NCBI RefSeq assembly: GCF_037203705.1
Contig: NZ_JBBCAT010000001.1
Coordinates: forward strand, 2,515,418-2,579,417
From: Prosthecomicrobium sp. N25
GTDB taxonomy: Bacteria; Pseudomonadota; Alphaproteobacteria; Rhizobiales; Ancalomicrobiaceae
Length of the DNA stretch: 64,000 nt
Reading direction: 5' to 3'
Part shown: piece by piece, positions 8,187 through 17,584 of the stretch
Layout: each line of letters starts with the position of its first letter
Position numbering within the stretch: position 1 is the stretch's first letter
Notes under the pieces: generated by a model
The model's database searches: none
The model's input: the letters and a program-made list of their open reading frames with translations, nothing else
What the model was told of the DNA's origin: nothing
Made by a program: the position numbers and the translations under genes

Positions 8187-9530
8187 ATGACCGGTATCGA
8201 GGCTGCGCCAGCGACGGGCGTCAATTCAACGATCTCAGCGCTCCTTGCTGATGTCCAAAATCGATCCGCCGAACGGCGCCCACGCAGCGGCGAGGCCTTC
8301 GCACGCGCCTGCGAGAAATTGCCGGGCGGCAATACGCGGTCCGTCCTATATTTCCCGCCTTTCCCGATCTTCGCCGAGAAGAGTTCCGACTGCCGCGTCT
8401 GGGACATCGATGGACACTGCTATCTGGATTTTCTTTGCGAATACACCGCCGGCCTGGCCGGACACGACAATCCCGAGATCCGCGCTGCTGTCGAGGGCGC
8501 GCTAAGACGTGGTTGGGTCAATGGGGCCCAGCTCGAGGTCGAAGCCGAGTTGGCGACTCTGCTCTGCACCCGATTTCCCTCGCTTGAACGGGTGCGCTTC
8601 TGCAATTCGGGAACGGAGGCCAATCTGATGGCCCTGTCCACCGCCCGAGTGGCGACGGGCCGCCCGGCCATCATGGCGTTTCGGGGCGGCTACCATGGCG
8701 GGGTTCTGCTCTACAAGGACGGCCCCTCGGCGCAGAATCCGCCGTACGAGACGGTCATGGGCGAGTACAACGACGTCGATCGGACCCGAGACCTGATCGG
8801 CGCCAATGCCGATCGTCTGGCCGCCGTCATCTTGGAACCGATGCTGGGCTCCGGCGGCTGCATTCCGGCCGAGCGAGATTTCCTGGCGATGCTCCGGGAG
8901 ATGTGCAGCACCCACGGCATCGTGCTGATCTTCGACGAGGTCATGACCTCGCGTCTCGCGCCGGGCGGCCTGCAGGGCCGACACGGCATCCTTCCCGATC
9001 TCTGCACGCTCGGCAAGTATATCGGAGGTGGCTTCTCGTTCGGGGCATTCGGCGGACGGGCCGAGATCATGGACCTGTACGACCCTCGACGACCGGACGC
9101 ACTGACCCATGCGGGCACCTTCAACAACAACCCATTCACGATGAATGCGGGCGTCGCCGCGATGACCCGCGTCTATCCGGCCGATCGCGCCGAGGCCTTC
9201 AACGCCACAGGGGATCGGTTCCGTGAGCGGCTCCAGCAGACCGCCGACGCCCATGCGGTTCCGGTCACGTTCTCCGGGATAGGCTCGATGATCGGCCTGC
9301 ATATCGCCAACGGGCCGATCCGACGCCCGGGAGACGGGCGCAACGACGCAACCGCCACGGATGCGAAGGCACTGATCCACCTTGAGATGTTCGAACGCGG
9401 ACTGTACTTCGCGCGACGGGGTATGATCGTTCTGTCACTGCCCATGCAGGATGACACGCTGGATCGTTTTGTATCCACACTCGATGAGGTTCTCCAACTT
9501 CACGGGCCAGTCCTTCGTCGGCTGGCTTGA
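8187..9530 (+). CDS. Class III PLP-dependent aminotransferase (glutamate-1-semialdehyde aminomutase-like)
   Basis: A 447-residue PLP enzyme of aminotransferase fold III. Visible motifs are the phosphate-binding stretch CNSGTEANLMAL, the cofactor Asp in LIFDEVMTSR, and the Schiff-base Lys in TLGKYIGGGFSFGAFGG. It resembles HemL, but its last place in a catabolic operon argues for a transaminase acting on a beta- or omega-amino acid, not for tetrapyrrole synthesis. It is only four bases downstream of the BKACE gene. The resulting keto acid could feed that enzyme; this is inference from order and chemistry. Confidence 0.88.
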   Translation: MTGIEAAPATGVNSTISALLADVQNRSAERRPRSGEAFARACEKLPGGNTRSVLYFPPFPIFAEKSSDCRVWDIDGHCYLDFLCEYTAGLAGHDNPEIRAAVEGALRRGWVNGAQLEVEAELATLLCTRFPSLERVRFCNSGTEANLMALSTARVATGRPAIMAFRGGYHGGVLLYKDGPSAQNPPYETVMGEYNDVDRTRDLIGANADRLAAVILEPMLGSGGCIPAERDFLAMLREMCSTHGIVLIFDEVMTSRLAPGGLQGRHGILPDLCTLGKYIGGGFSFGAFGGRAEIMDLYDPRRPDALTHAGTFNNNPFTMNAGVAAMTRVYPADRAEAFNATGDRFRERLQQTADAHAVPVTFSGIGSMIGLHIANGPIRRPGDGRNDATATDAKALIHLEMFERGLYFARRGMIVLSLPMQDDTLDRFVSTLDEVLQLHGPVLRRLA

Positions 9531-9551
9531 AGCGAGCCCCATTCAAGTGCC

Positions 9552-9570
9552 CGGCGGTAGACAACCGCCG
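9552..9570. terminator. Hairpin between two convergent operons
   Basis: A perfect 7-bp stem, CGGCGGT (9552-9558) and ACCGCCG (9564-9570), closes a five-base loop AGACA. It fills the 40-base gap between the ends of the rightward operon (stop at 9530) and the leftward operon (stop at 9571). There is a short mixed AT stretch but no long T-run, so it is a plausible bidirectional terminator, not a textbook one. Confidence 0.5.
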
Positions 9571-10119
9571 TCAAAGTTTCCTGTCGAGCCCGAGCCGGTG
9601 GTACTTGTGCATGACCTTGTCCTGGTTCTCCAGCAGCCAGTCGATCGAGGGCTCGGCTGCCATGGCCTTGCGGATCGCTTCGGTCATGGCCTTGCGGTGG
9701 TTGGCGAACAGCTCCTCGTGGTCAAGATCTTCGCCGGTGGCCGCGCTGGGTGTCAGCCAGACGGCGCAGACGATTCCGAGATCGTTTGCGCGGCTCTTCG
9801 GCAGGTAGCCGGCCCGGACGGCGTCGAGCACGCCGTGGGCAATCGCGAACTGGACCGTGCCCATCAGGATGTTGGTGTAGCGGGCGTCAGTGACGGTGAC
9901 CTTGGAGCAGCAGAGCGTGACCGGACGCACCATGATGTCGGTGTTGAGGAGCGCGAAGACGCGCGAGTGGCCGACCACCTGATCGCCCGTCAATGTCGCG
10001 ATGGCGGTGCCGACCGGACCGTCGAGTTCGCCGATGACGACCTCGGGCTCGGCGGCGGTCGCTGCCACGCCGGTCGACACCAAGGCCTCGCCGGTGCGCA
10101 TGAGAATGCGTTCGTTCAT
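9571..10119 (-). CDS. Formaldehyde-activating enzyme (Fae) homologue lacking the catalytic histidine
   Basis: A 182-residue protein of the Fae family. True Fae condenses formaldehyde with tetrahydromethanopterin. Conserved features are GEALV at residues 10-14, the KVTVTDAR block (73-80, containing the pocket Lys73 and Thr75), a Gln at 90, and VLDAVRAGYLP. The histidine near residue 24 that is proposed to be catalytic in Fae is Glu here, in EPEVVIG, and the nearby pocket Asp is also Glu. The segment around residues 15-25 is two residues longer than in Fae. It is the last gene of the ABC-HyuAB-GGT operon with a good GAGG site. It may be a binding protein or a divergent enzyme, and formaldehyde activation should not be assumed. 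Confidence 0.75.
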   Translation of the reverse strand: MNERILMRTGEALVSTGVAATAAEPEVVIGELDGPVGTAIATLTGDQVVGHSRVFALLNTDIMVRPVTLCCSKVTVTDARYTNILMGTVQFAIAHGVLDAVRAGYLPKSRANDLGIVCAVWLTPSAATGEDLDHEELFANHRKAMTEAIRKAMAAEPSIDWLLENQDKVMHKYHRLGLDRKL

Positions 10120-10164
10120 GATGTTCCTCTCTTTGACGAGTGATCCGGACGCCGGCGCTCGGGT

Positions 10165-11748
10165 TCAATAACCCGCCGCGATGCCGTCCTTGCGGTGGTC
10201 CGTGGCGCCGGTGAGAACGCCGCGCTCGTGGTCGATACGGATAGCCTGACAGCCGCCGATCGGCACATCCATCCATTCGATGTCGTGGCCGCGATGAAGG
10301 AGGTCCGCCGCGACGGCGGGCGATATGGTGCGTTCGAGTTGAAGACGGCCGCCGATCGCGAAAGATCGCGGCGCTTCGGCGGCAGCCTGGATATCGTCGC
10401 CCGCATCGAGGACGCGGGAGAGGAAGTGAACGTGGCCGGTGGCCTGATAGTGGCCGCCCATCACTCCGAATGGCATGACGGCGCGACCGTCGCGGACCAA
10501 CATCCCCGGAATGATCGTGTGCATAGGACGGCGACCCGGGGCGATTCCATTGGGGTGGCCGGGACGGGTCGAGAAGCAACTGCCGCGGTTGTGCAGGAGC
10601 ACCCCGGCGCCGGGTACGTAGATGCCGCTGCCGAACGCCGAGAAAAGGGAGTTGATGAACGAGACGGCGTTGCGGTCGCGGTCGACCACTGCGAGATAGA
10701 CGGTGTCCTTGTGCTCCACCGCGTCGAAGGCTTCGGCCGGTGCCGCTCGATCCATCGAGATCAGCCCCATGGCCCGGCGAGCGCGCGCGGCCGACAGGAG
10801 GTCGTCGACGTCGACGGGGGTCTGCGCCGGGTCGCCGACCCAGCGGTCGCGGGCGAAGTAGGCGGCTTTCGTGACTTCCGCGAGACGGTGGATCGCGTCG
10901 GCCTCGGTGAGCCCGGCGAGCCCGGTCTCGGTCTCGGCGAGCATGCGCAGCATCATCAGGGCCGTGATGCCCTGGCCGTTCGGCGGGCACTCGTAGACGT
11001 CGTGATCGCGGTAGCGGGTCGAGACGGGCGTCACCCATTCGCTCGTCTGTGCGGCGAAGTCCGCTTCCGTGTGAAAGCCGCCCAGACGGCGCAGTGTGGC
11101 GACGATCTCGGCGGCGACCGGGCCCTCGTAGAAGGCCCTCCGCCCCTCCCGGGCGATGCAGCGCAGGGTCGCGGCAAGGGCCGGATTGACGAGCCGGTCG
11201 CCGATCGAGGGGACCCGTCCGCCGGGCAGGTACCGGGCGGCGCAGTCGGGATCTCGGGCGAGCTTGCCGGCATTGCGCTGCCAGTCGTAGGCGACCCGCG
11301 GCGTGACCAGGAAGCCGTCCTCGGCGGCCCGAATCGCCGGGGCGAAGATCCGGTCGAGCGGCAGTGTTCCGTGCGCCTCGTGGAGCCGGCACCAAGCCTC
11401 GACGGCGCCCGGTATCGTCACGGCGTGGACGCTCTCTTGGCCGATCCCGTTTGGGCAGTTTGCCACGTACCAGGAAGGATCGGCGCCGGAGGGCGCACGG
11501 CCGGACCCGTTCAAAGCCAGCGGGATCCCGCCGCCGGGCGAATAGAGCACGAAGCAGTCGCCGCCGATGCCCGTCATAGCCGGGTCGACGACCGACTGTG
11601 TGGCCACGGCGGCGAGGGCGGCGTCGATCGCCTTGCCGCCGTCGCGTAGGATGTTGAGCCCTGCGAGCGTGGCGAGCGGGTGCGAGGTCGCGACCATGCA
11701 GTCCGCGGCGAGGGCGAGAGAGCGGCCGGGTTCCAGGAAATTGCGCAA
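10165..11748 (-). CDS. Gamma-glutamyltransferase family N-terminal nucleophile hydrolase, set 2
   Basis: A 527-residue GGT-family hydrolase. The predicted nucleophile Thr is in [18 protein letters not shown], with the large-subunit motifs [20 protein letters not shown] and [11 protein letters not shown] and the later [10 protein letters not shown]. It has no signal peptide. The proposed start is TTG at 11748, with GGAG eight bases upstream; there is no in-frame ATG before the conserved domain. It lies 50 bases after HyuB set 2 and before the Fae-like gene. It is a paralogue of the GGT at 5675 but differs at many positions, including Val in place of Thr immediately after the nucleophile. Confidence 0.88.
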   Translation of the reverse strand: MRNFLEPGRSLALAADCMVATSHPLATLAGLNILRDGGKAIDAALAAVATQSVVDPAMTGIGGDCFVLYSPGGGIPLALNGSGRAPSGADPSWYVANCPNGIGQESVHAVTIPGAVEAWCRLHEAHGTLPLDRIFAPAIRAAEDGFLVTPRVAYDWQRNAGKLARDPDCAARYLPGGRVPSIGDRLVNPALAATLRCIAREGRRAFYEGPVAAEIVATLRRLGGFHTEADFAAQTSEWVTPVSTRYRDHDVYECPPNGQGITALMMLRMLAETETGLAGLTEADAIHRLAEVTKAAYFARDRWVGDPAQTPVDVDDLLSAARARRAMGLISMDRAAPAEAFDAVEHKDTVYLAVVDRDRNAVSFINSLFSAFGSGIYVPGAGVLLHNRGSCFSTRPGHPNGIAPGRRPMHTIIPGMLVRDGRAVMPFGVMGGHYQATGHVHFLSRVLDAGDDIQAAAEAPRSFAIGGRLQLERTISPAVAADLLHRGHDIEWMDVPIGGCQAIRIDHERGVLTGATDHRKDGIAAGY

Positions 11749-11798
11749 GCTCGTGGCTCCGTGGGTGGTAAGGCGGCGACCGCTGGCACCCGGGGGGA

Positions 11799-13802
11799 TC
11801 AGCCGACCGCCCGCAGGCGGGGCCAGCCGAGAACCGGCCGCCGGGTTGCCTCGCCGAGATCGGCGATGAGGTGGCGCAGGGCCGCCTCGCCCAGAGCCTC
11901 GTGGCCCATTCTGAAGCAGCGCTCGTAGATGATGTCCCGCAGGTAGAGCCGGCTGGACGCCGGCTCCTCGGCGAGGATGGCCACCACCATGTCCTGGAAG
12001 GCCTGCGGCAGGCGCTGCTCGTACTGGAGCCGCTCCACGCCGAAATCGAAGGTCGCGGCCGGCCCGCGAGGCGGCGCGGCCTTCCGCAACGCGTCGGTCG
12101 CCGCCGCGTCTACGGCGCCGTCGGTGATCACCACCCGGTACTGCTCCCGCGCCTCGGCCACGGTCACGAAATCGTCTTCGACGTCGCGAAGGACGGCGGC
12201 GGGCTCGCGATCGAGCGGATCGCCATAGCCGCCCCCTCCGGGGGAGACGAGGCGCACGGTCTCTCCGGGGGCGAGCCGGAGCACCTCGATCTTCGGGATG
12301 GCGCGCTCGTGGCCCTGCGCATCGATGATGCTGGTTGCCCCGAGCGTGCCGCCCTTCCCGCCCTCACGCCCCCAGGGGCGGAGATGGAAGCGGTCCCAGC
12401 CGCGCGAGGAGATCTGGGCGTGAGGCGAGAGCAGCTGGAACTCGAACACGATCCCACTGCCGCCGCGCCAGCGTCCCGGTGCGACCGCGTCGTTGAGCTT
12501 GTAGCCGGAGACGAAGATCGGGCTGTCGAGCTCGAGTGACTCGACGGGCGCGTTGCGCAGCGCCCCGCCGGAGAAGTTGACGCCGTCAATGCCGTCCTTG
12601 CCGGGGCGCCCGCCGGAGCCGCCCTGGAGCGGTTCGAGGACATGGACCACGTAGGTGCCGGTGTCGGGCTCGAGATCGCTGAGAGTGAGCAGGCCGAACT
12701 GCCCGGCGCCCGCAGCCGGAATCCGCTCCGGCGCCATCTGGCTGAGCGCACCCATGACCACGTCGGAGACGCGCAGCGCGGTCGTGTAGCGTATGCCGGT
12801 GGCAGCGAAGCGGGTCGGGTTCAGGATCGAACCTTCCGGCACCTTCACCGAGATCGGCCGCACCATGCCGCGGTTGAACGGAATGCCGGGATCGGAGGTG
12901 CGGAGGAAGTTGACGATACCGAGAACCAGGAACTGGTTCAGCATGCCGTGGGTCGGCAAGTTGAAGGCCGCGGCGACCTGCGGATCCGTCCCCGTGAAAT
13001 CGAGCAGGATTTCGCTGCCCGATTTCACCATGGTCAGGCAGAGCCGGACGTGGTTGGTCTTGAGGAGGTCGCCCTCGAGATAGTCGGTGAACGGATAGCG
13101 ACCGTCCGGCAGTTCCGCGATCACGGCCCGCGCACGGGCCTCGCCGTATTCCAGGAGGCCCGTAATAATCCCAGAGATCTGCGTGGCGCCGTATTGGGCG
13201 AAGCAGTCGTCCATGCGACGCTGCGCGGTCGTCAAGGCGGCGGTGAGGGCGCTGATATCGCCCCAGTTCTGGTCTGGTATGCGGCAGTTGGCCAGGATGA
13301 AGCGGCGCATCTCGGCATCGAGCACGCCGGCCTTGAACAGCTTCACGGGCGGGATCACCACCCCCTCCTGGAAGCGGTCGCTGGCGTGGGGCGCGATGCT
13401 CCCCGGCACGATTCCGCCGACGTCGGAGGAATGGACGAAACACCAGGCGAAGCAGACAACACGGCCATCGGCGAAGATCGGCCGGAACATCATGTAGTCC
13501 GGCAGATGGGTCGACATGCCCTTGGCCGTGAGCGGGTCGTTGGTGATGATCACATCGCCCGGTTCGTAGTGGTCGAAGCAGCCGATCGCCGCCTTCATGC
13601 TCATCGACAGCATGTTGGTGACGCCGATATTGCGCGGATAGGCGAAGACCTCGCCGTCGAGCGTGACCAGCGCGCTATCGAAATCCCAGGTCTCCTTCAC
13701 GAAGGTCGTGAAGGCGGCCCGGTGAATGACGTAGCCCATCTCCTCGACGATGCCGGTGAAGCGATTATTGAGGACCTCGAGGAGCACCTTATCGAGCGTC
13801 AT
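11799..13802 (-). CDS. Hydantoinase/oxoprolinase subunit B (HyuB family), set 2, with C-terminal extension
   Basis: A 667-residue HyuB-family subunit beginning with [20 protein letters not shown] and carrying the typical glycine motif [10 protein letters not shown] around residue 545. About 110 residues beyond that, including [20 protein letters not shown] and a Cys in [14 protein letters not shown], have no counterpart in the 565-residue HyuB of set 1. Its ATG (13802, with GGAGG upstream) lies inside the end of hyuA, giving a 14-base overlap. It should form the hydrolase with that HyuA. The extension may fix substrate choice or recruit a further subunit, which is a guess. Confidence 0.88.
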   Translation of the reverse strand: MTLDKVLLEVLNNRFTGIVEEMGYVIHRAAFTTFVKETWDFDSALVTLDGEVFAYPRNIGVTNMLSMSMKAAIGCFDHYEPGDVIITNDPLTAKGMSTHLPDYMMFRPIFADGRVVCFAWCFVHSSDVGGIVPGSIAPHASDRFQEGVVIPPVKLFKAGVLDAEMRRFILANCRIPDQNWGDISALTAALTTAQRRMDDCFAQYGATQISGIITGLLEYGEARARAVIAELPDGRYPFTDYLEGDLLKTNHVRLCLTMVKSGSEILLDFTGTDPQVAAAFNLPTHGMLNQFLVLGIVNFLRTSDPGIPFNRGMVRPISVKVPEGSILNPTRFAATGIRYTTALRVSDVVMGALSQMAPERIPAAGAGQFGLLTLSDLEPDTGTYVVHVLEPLQGGSGGRPGKDGIDGVNFSGGALRNAPVESLELDSPIFVSGYKLNDAVAPGRWRGGSGIVFEFQLLSPHAQISSRGWDRFHLRPWGREGGKGGTLGATSIIDAQGHERAIPKIEVLRLAPGETVRLVSPGGGGYGDPLDREPAAVLRDVEDDFVTVAEAREQYRVVITDGAVDAAATDALRKAAPPRGPAATFDFGVERLQYEQRLPQAFQDMVVAILAEEPASSRLYLRDIIYERCFRMGHEALGEAALRHLIADLGEATRRPVLGWPRLRAVG

Positions 13803-15861
13803 GGTCTGCCTCCGCGATGAGGTTGCCGTACTGGTCCGACGTAACCGTGTATCCGGCTGGGACGAAGGTGGTGGTGTCGTATTGGGTGATGATGGCCGGG
13901 CCGGTCAGGCGGCGGCCCGGCAAGACGTGTGCCCGGTCGACGAAGCGGGCAGGCTGCATGCGGCCGTCATGCCAGATCGGCTTCTCGACCACGGCCGCCT
14001 CCAGGGGGATGTCGCTCGACAGGACGGCCAGCATCTCGAGCTTGGGCTTCGGCGTCTCACCGATGGCGACGACGCGGACGTCGCGCACTTCGAACACCGA
14101 ACCGGCATTGGCATAGCCGTAGACTTTCTCGTACTCGGCCTGGAAGGCCTGGACGAGCGGTCCAGGGCCTTGGTCGAGGTCCACGCCGTCGAGTGGCACG
14201 GAGATCTCGAAACTCTGGCCGTGGTAACGCATGTCGGCGATCCGTCGCGAGCGGCGGCTCACATAGCCGAGGTCTTGTCCGTCGAGCCAGCGCGCGCCCT
14301 GCGCCTCCAGCTCCGCAAAGGCGGAGCGCATGGCCTCGACCACCTCGTCGCCGGCGGCGAGGTCGAAGCGGCGATGCACGGTCCTGACGAAGTCGCGCCG
14401 CACGTCGGCAACGAGCGCCCCCGTGGCACAGAGCACGCCGGGATGCAGGGGCACGATGACCTTCTCGATGCCGATGTCGCGGGCGACCAGGAGGCCGTGC
14501 ATCGGGCCGGCGCCGCCGAACGGCAGCAGCGCGTAGTCAGAATAGTCGACACCCTTGCGGGCGAGGAGCGGCACCAGGGTCGAGTAGATGTGCGAGGTCG
14601 CTATCCGGATGATGGCCTCGGCGGTTTCCTCCACCGTCATGGCGAGCCGGCCCGCAAGCCGGCCGACCGCCGCGACCGCAAGGTCCTTGTCGATCATGAT
14701 CCGGCCGCCGGCGAATGCGCCCGCCTCGATGATGCCGAGGCTCACGAAAGCGTCGGTCAGGGTGGCGTCGCTGCCGCCAAGGCCGTAGGCGGCCGGGCCC
14801 GGCTTGGCGCCCGCGCTGCGCGGTCCGACCTTCAGGACGCCGAAATCGTCGATCCAGGCGATCGAGCCGCCGCCGGCGCCAATCGACGTCACATCGACGG
14901 CCGGCATGATGACGGGGAAATTGCCGATCTGGTTCTCGGTGGAGTAGCGTGGCTCCCCGTCGATGATCGCGACGTCCGTGCTGGTGCCGCCGATGTCGAT
15001 GGTGATCAGGTGCTCGAAGCCGGCCGCCCGCGCCACGAAAGCGGCCCCGATGGCCCCGGCTGCGGGGCCGGACATCAGCGTCTCGGTCGGCCGCGCGGCC
15101 GCCTCCGCGGCTGTCATGACCCCGCCATTGGACTTCGTGCTGAGGACCGGGGCGGTCAGGCCGAAATTCTTGCTGAGGCCGTCTTCTAGGTCGCCGAAAT
15201 AGGTCTCCATGCGACGCCCCACATAGGCGTTCATGGTGCCCGCGAGGGTGCGCTCGAACTCCCGCATCTGCGGCCAGATCTCGCTCGAGAGCGAGACGTA
15301 GAGGTCGGGCGCCAGCTCGCCAAGGAGCCGGCGCGCTTCCCGTTCGTTGGCAGGGTTGCGGTAGCTGTGCAGGAAGCCGATCGCGACCGCCTCCGCCCCC
15401 ATGGCCCGCAACTGCTCGACCACGTTGGCCATCATCGGCTGGTCGATCGCGAGCGCGACCGAGCCGTCGGCGAGGCAGCGCTCCGGCACCTCGACGACAT
15501 GGGAGCGGCGGACCAGGGGTTCCGGCATTCCGGTGAAGAAGTTGAAGATGTCGGGCAGCCGGTGGCGCCCGATGTAGAGAATGTCTCTGAGCCCCTTGGT
15601 CACCAGAAGCGCAGTGCGGGCCCCGTTGTATTCCAGGATCGTGTTCACCGCGAGCGTGGTACCATGACTGAAGTAGCCGACGTCGGCCATGGACGCGCCG
15701 GTCTGGGCGAAGAGTTCCGAAAGGCCACCGAACACGGACGCCGCCGGGCGGCCGCGGTCGGAGGGAAACTTCAGTGCCGTGATCTTGCCGGTGCTCTCGT
15801 CCAGCAGGGCGAAGTCGGTGAACGTGCCGCCGATGTCGACACCTATGCGCAAGCGGGACAT
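13789..15861 (-). CDS. Hydantoinase/oxoprolinase subunit A (HyuA family), set 2
   Basis: A HyuA-type ATPase subunit of about 690 residues with the N-terminal motif RIGVDIGGTFTDFALLDE and the second motif TIDIGGTSTDVAII, as in set 1. The start at ATG 15861 is preferred because it begins just before the conserved domain and follows GGGAG at nine bases; a GTG three codons upstream is also possible. It follows the second permease gene by 12 bases, so substrate import and ring opening are probably transcribed together. It shares its end with the HyuB start. The physiological substrate may be a hydantoin, oxoproline or related lactam. Confidence 0.9.
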   Translation of the reverse strand: MSRLRIGVDIGGTFTDFALLDESTGKITALKFPSDRGRPAASVFGGLSELFAQTGASMADVGYFSHGTTLAVNTILEYNGARTALLVTKGLRDILYIGRHRLPDIFNFFTGMPEPLVRRSHVVEVPERCLADGSVALAIDQPMMANVVEQLRAMGAEAVAIGFLHSYRNPANEREARRLLGELAPDLYVSLSSEIWPQMREFERTLAGTMNAYVGRRMETYFGDLEDGLSKNFGLTAPVLSTKSNGGVMTAAEAAARPTETLMSGPAAGAIGAAFVARAAGFEHLITIDIGGTSTDVAIIDGEPRYSTENQIGNFPVIMPAVDVTSIGAGGGSIAWIDDFGVLKVGPRSAGAKPGPAAYGLGGSDATLTDAFVSLGIIEAGAFAGGRIMIDKDLAVAAVGRLAGRLAMTVEETAEAIIRIATSHIYSTLVPLLARKGVDYSDYALLPFGGAGPMHGLLVARDIGIEKVIVPLHPGVLCATGALVADVRRDFVRTVHRRFDLAAGDEVVEAMRSAFAELEAQGARWLDGQDLGYVSRRSRRIADMRYHGQSFEISVPLDGVDLDQGPGPLVQAFQAEYEKVYGYANAGSVFEVRDVRVVAIGETPKPKLEMLAVLSSDIPLEAAVVEKPIWHDGRMQPARFVDRAHVLPGRRLTGPAIITQYDTTTFVPAGYTVTSDQYGNLIAEADHDAR

Positions 15862-15873
15862 GGCCTTCACTCC

Positions 15874-16659
15874 CTAGAAGCTCATTCTGACGTTGAACAA
15901 CCGCTGCATCAGCAGCATCAGCCCGCCGACGATCAGGATCTGGGCCGTGGAGGCGGCCGCTATGGTCGGATCGCCCTCCCAGAAGATCTGCGAGAAGATG
16001 TGGATCGGCAGGGTGGTGGTGCGCGGCCCGGCGACGAAGAGCGCCAGGTTGATGTCGCTGAAGGAGACGATGAAGGCGAAGATCGCGCCGCTCAGGATGC
16101 TCGACCGGATGATCGGTAGAACCACCCGCACGAAGGCCTGGATCGGCGTGCAGCCGAGGCTGATCGCGGCCTCCTCGAGTCGCTTGTCGACCGCCACCAG
16201 CCCGGCACCGACGACGCGGATCACATAAGGGACCCCGAGCAGGGTATGGCCGACCACGAGGGTCCAGAAGCCGCCTGCGACGCCGAGCGTCACATAGACG
16301 AGGTAGAGCGCCGCGCCCAGCAGGATTGACGGGATCAGGAGCGGGAGCATGAAGAAGCTCTCAACCAGATCCCGCCCGATGATGCGCGAGCGCTGGAGGC
16401 CGATCGCTGCCAGCGTGCCGACCAGCGTCGCCACCACCGAGGAGGCGAGCGCGATCGGCAAGCTGATCAGGAAGAGCGAGTCGCGGAAATCGGCGAGGCC
16501 GAAGAACTTCTCGTACCAGCGCAGCGAGATTTCGGTGGTCGGGATGCGGAACCCGGAGGTCGGGTTGAAGGAGACCAATACGACCACGACGATCGGGGCG
16601 AGAAGGAAGACGTAGACGAGAAACACGAAGATCCGGAGCGGCAGGGCCCTTGCGTACAT
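15874..16659 (-). CDS. ABC transporter permease, PotC-like
   Basis: An inner-membrane permease of 261 residues with about six membrane segments and the binding-protein-dependent transport loop (EEAAISLGCTPIQAFVRVVLP) that contacts the ATPase. ATG 16659 is chosen because GAGGAGG lies directly upstream, ten bases after the stop of the other permease; a start 13 codons earlier would overlap that gene. Together with the permease, ATPase and binding protein just upstream it forms a polyamine/opine-type importer. Its place beside HyuAB-GGT suggests import of the compound those enzymes degrade. Confidence 0.9.
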   Translation of the reverse strand: MYARALPLRIFVFLVYVFLLAPIVVVVLVSFNPTSGFRIPTTEISLRWYEKFFGLADFRDSLFLISLPIALASSVVATLVGTLAAIGLQRSRIIGRDLVESFFMLPLLIPSILLGAALYLVYVTLGVAGGFWTLVVGHTLLGVPYVIRVVGAGLVAVDKRLEEAAISLGCTPIQAFVRVVLPIIRSSILSGAIFAFIVSFSDINLALFVAGPRTTTLPIHIFSQIFWEGDPTIAAASTAQILIVGGLMLLMQRLFNVRMSF

Positions 16660-16669
16660 CTCGGCCTCC

Positions 16670-17584
16670 TCAGTCCGCTGCCCGGCGTGCGACCGCACGC
16701 CGTTCGAAGACGCGGCCAGCCCACAAGCTCGCCACCATCAGGGCGATCACGATGCCGATCAGCACGACCGCCATGGCGGATGCGAAGGGCCAATTGATCG
16801 CGGTGATGACCTGGTCGTAGATCTCGTTGCCGACCATTCTGTTGCCGCGGCCGCCCATCAGCGCGGGTGTCACCACCACGCTGATCGCCACCACGAAGCA
16901 GAGCACTGAGCCCGACGCGAGCCCCGGGTTCGCGAGCGGAATCACGATCCGGCGGAACAGATTGACTGGCCCGGCGCCGAGATTGGTCGCGGCTTCCTCC
17001 AGGGCGATCGGGATCTTCTCGATCGCCGCCATCGTGGGCAGCACCATCAGCGGCAGGCAGATCTGGACCAGCGCGATCACGACCGCCGCCTCGGTGTTCA
17101 TGATGAAGAGCCAGCGACCGATACCGAGTTCCACAGACGCCTGGTTGATGAGCCCGTTGCGGCCGAGCAGGATCATCCACCCGAAGGCGCGGATGACCGT
17201 GCTGACCATCATCGGCATCACGATCAGGAACATGCCGACGGCAAGCATCCGCCGCGAACAGCGCGCCAGCCAGTAGGCGAGGGGGGCTCCGAGCAGCAGA
17301 CAGAGGGCGGTGGTGGAGAGGCCGATGCGCAACGTGCGCAATAGAACTTCGACATAGTAGACGTCGAGCAGCCGTAGGTAGTTTGCCGTGGTGGGGATAG
17401 TCGTCCACATCGACTGGGAACTGTGGGTCAGGATGCTGATGCCTGCGAGATAGACAACCGGCAGCAGGAGTCCGCCCGCCAGAAGGATCACGTAAGGGCC
17501 GAGCAGCCACGCCCAGAGTGGCACGCTGCCCAGTCGGCCTGCGCGCCGGGGTTCAACTGCCGAGGACAAAGACGTCATCGACAT
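16670..17584 (-). CDS. ABC transporter permease, PotB-like
   Basis: A 304-residue permease with a first membrane segment near VPLWAWLLGPYVILLAGGLL and the conserved cytoplasmic loop EEAATNLGAGPVNLFRRIVI. It belongs to the same subfamily as spermidine/putrescine and related permeases. Its start overlaps the end of the ATPase gene by 32 bases (or 26, if the ATG at 17578 is used), a sign of a tight operon. It should pair with the 15874-16659 permease to form the channel. No unusual features were seen. Confidence 0.9.
   Translation of the reverse strand: MSMTSLSSAVEPRRAGRLGSVPLWAWLLGPYVILLAGGLLLPVVYLAGISILTHSSQSMWTTIPTTANYLRLLDVYYVEVLLRTLRIGLSTTALCLLLGAPLAYWLARCSRRMLAVGMFLIVMPMMVSTVIRAFGWMILLGRNGLINQASVELGIGRWLFIMNTEAAVVIALVQICLPLMVLPTMAAIEKIPIALEEAATNLGAGPVNLFRRIVIPLANPGLASGSVLCFVVAISVVVTPALMGGRGNRMVGNEIYDQVITAINWPFASAMAVVLIGIVIALMVASLWAGRVFERRAVARRAAD

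Noticed and set aside
8187-9530. HemL (glutamate-1-semialdehyde aminomutase)
   Set aside because: Fold and Lys motif fit, but it is the last gene of a GntR-controlled catabolic operon with BKACE; a tetrapyrrole role is not supported.
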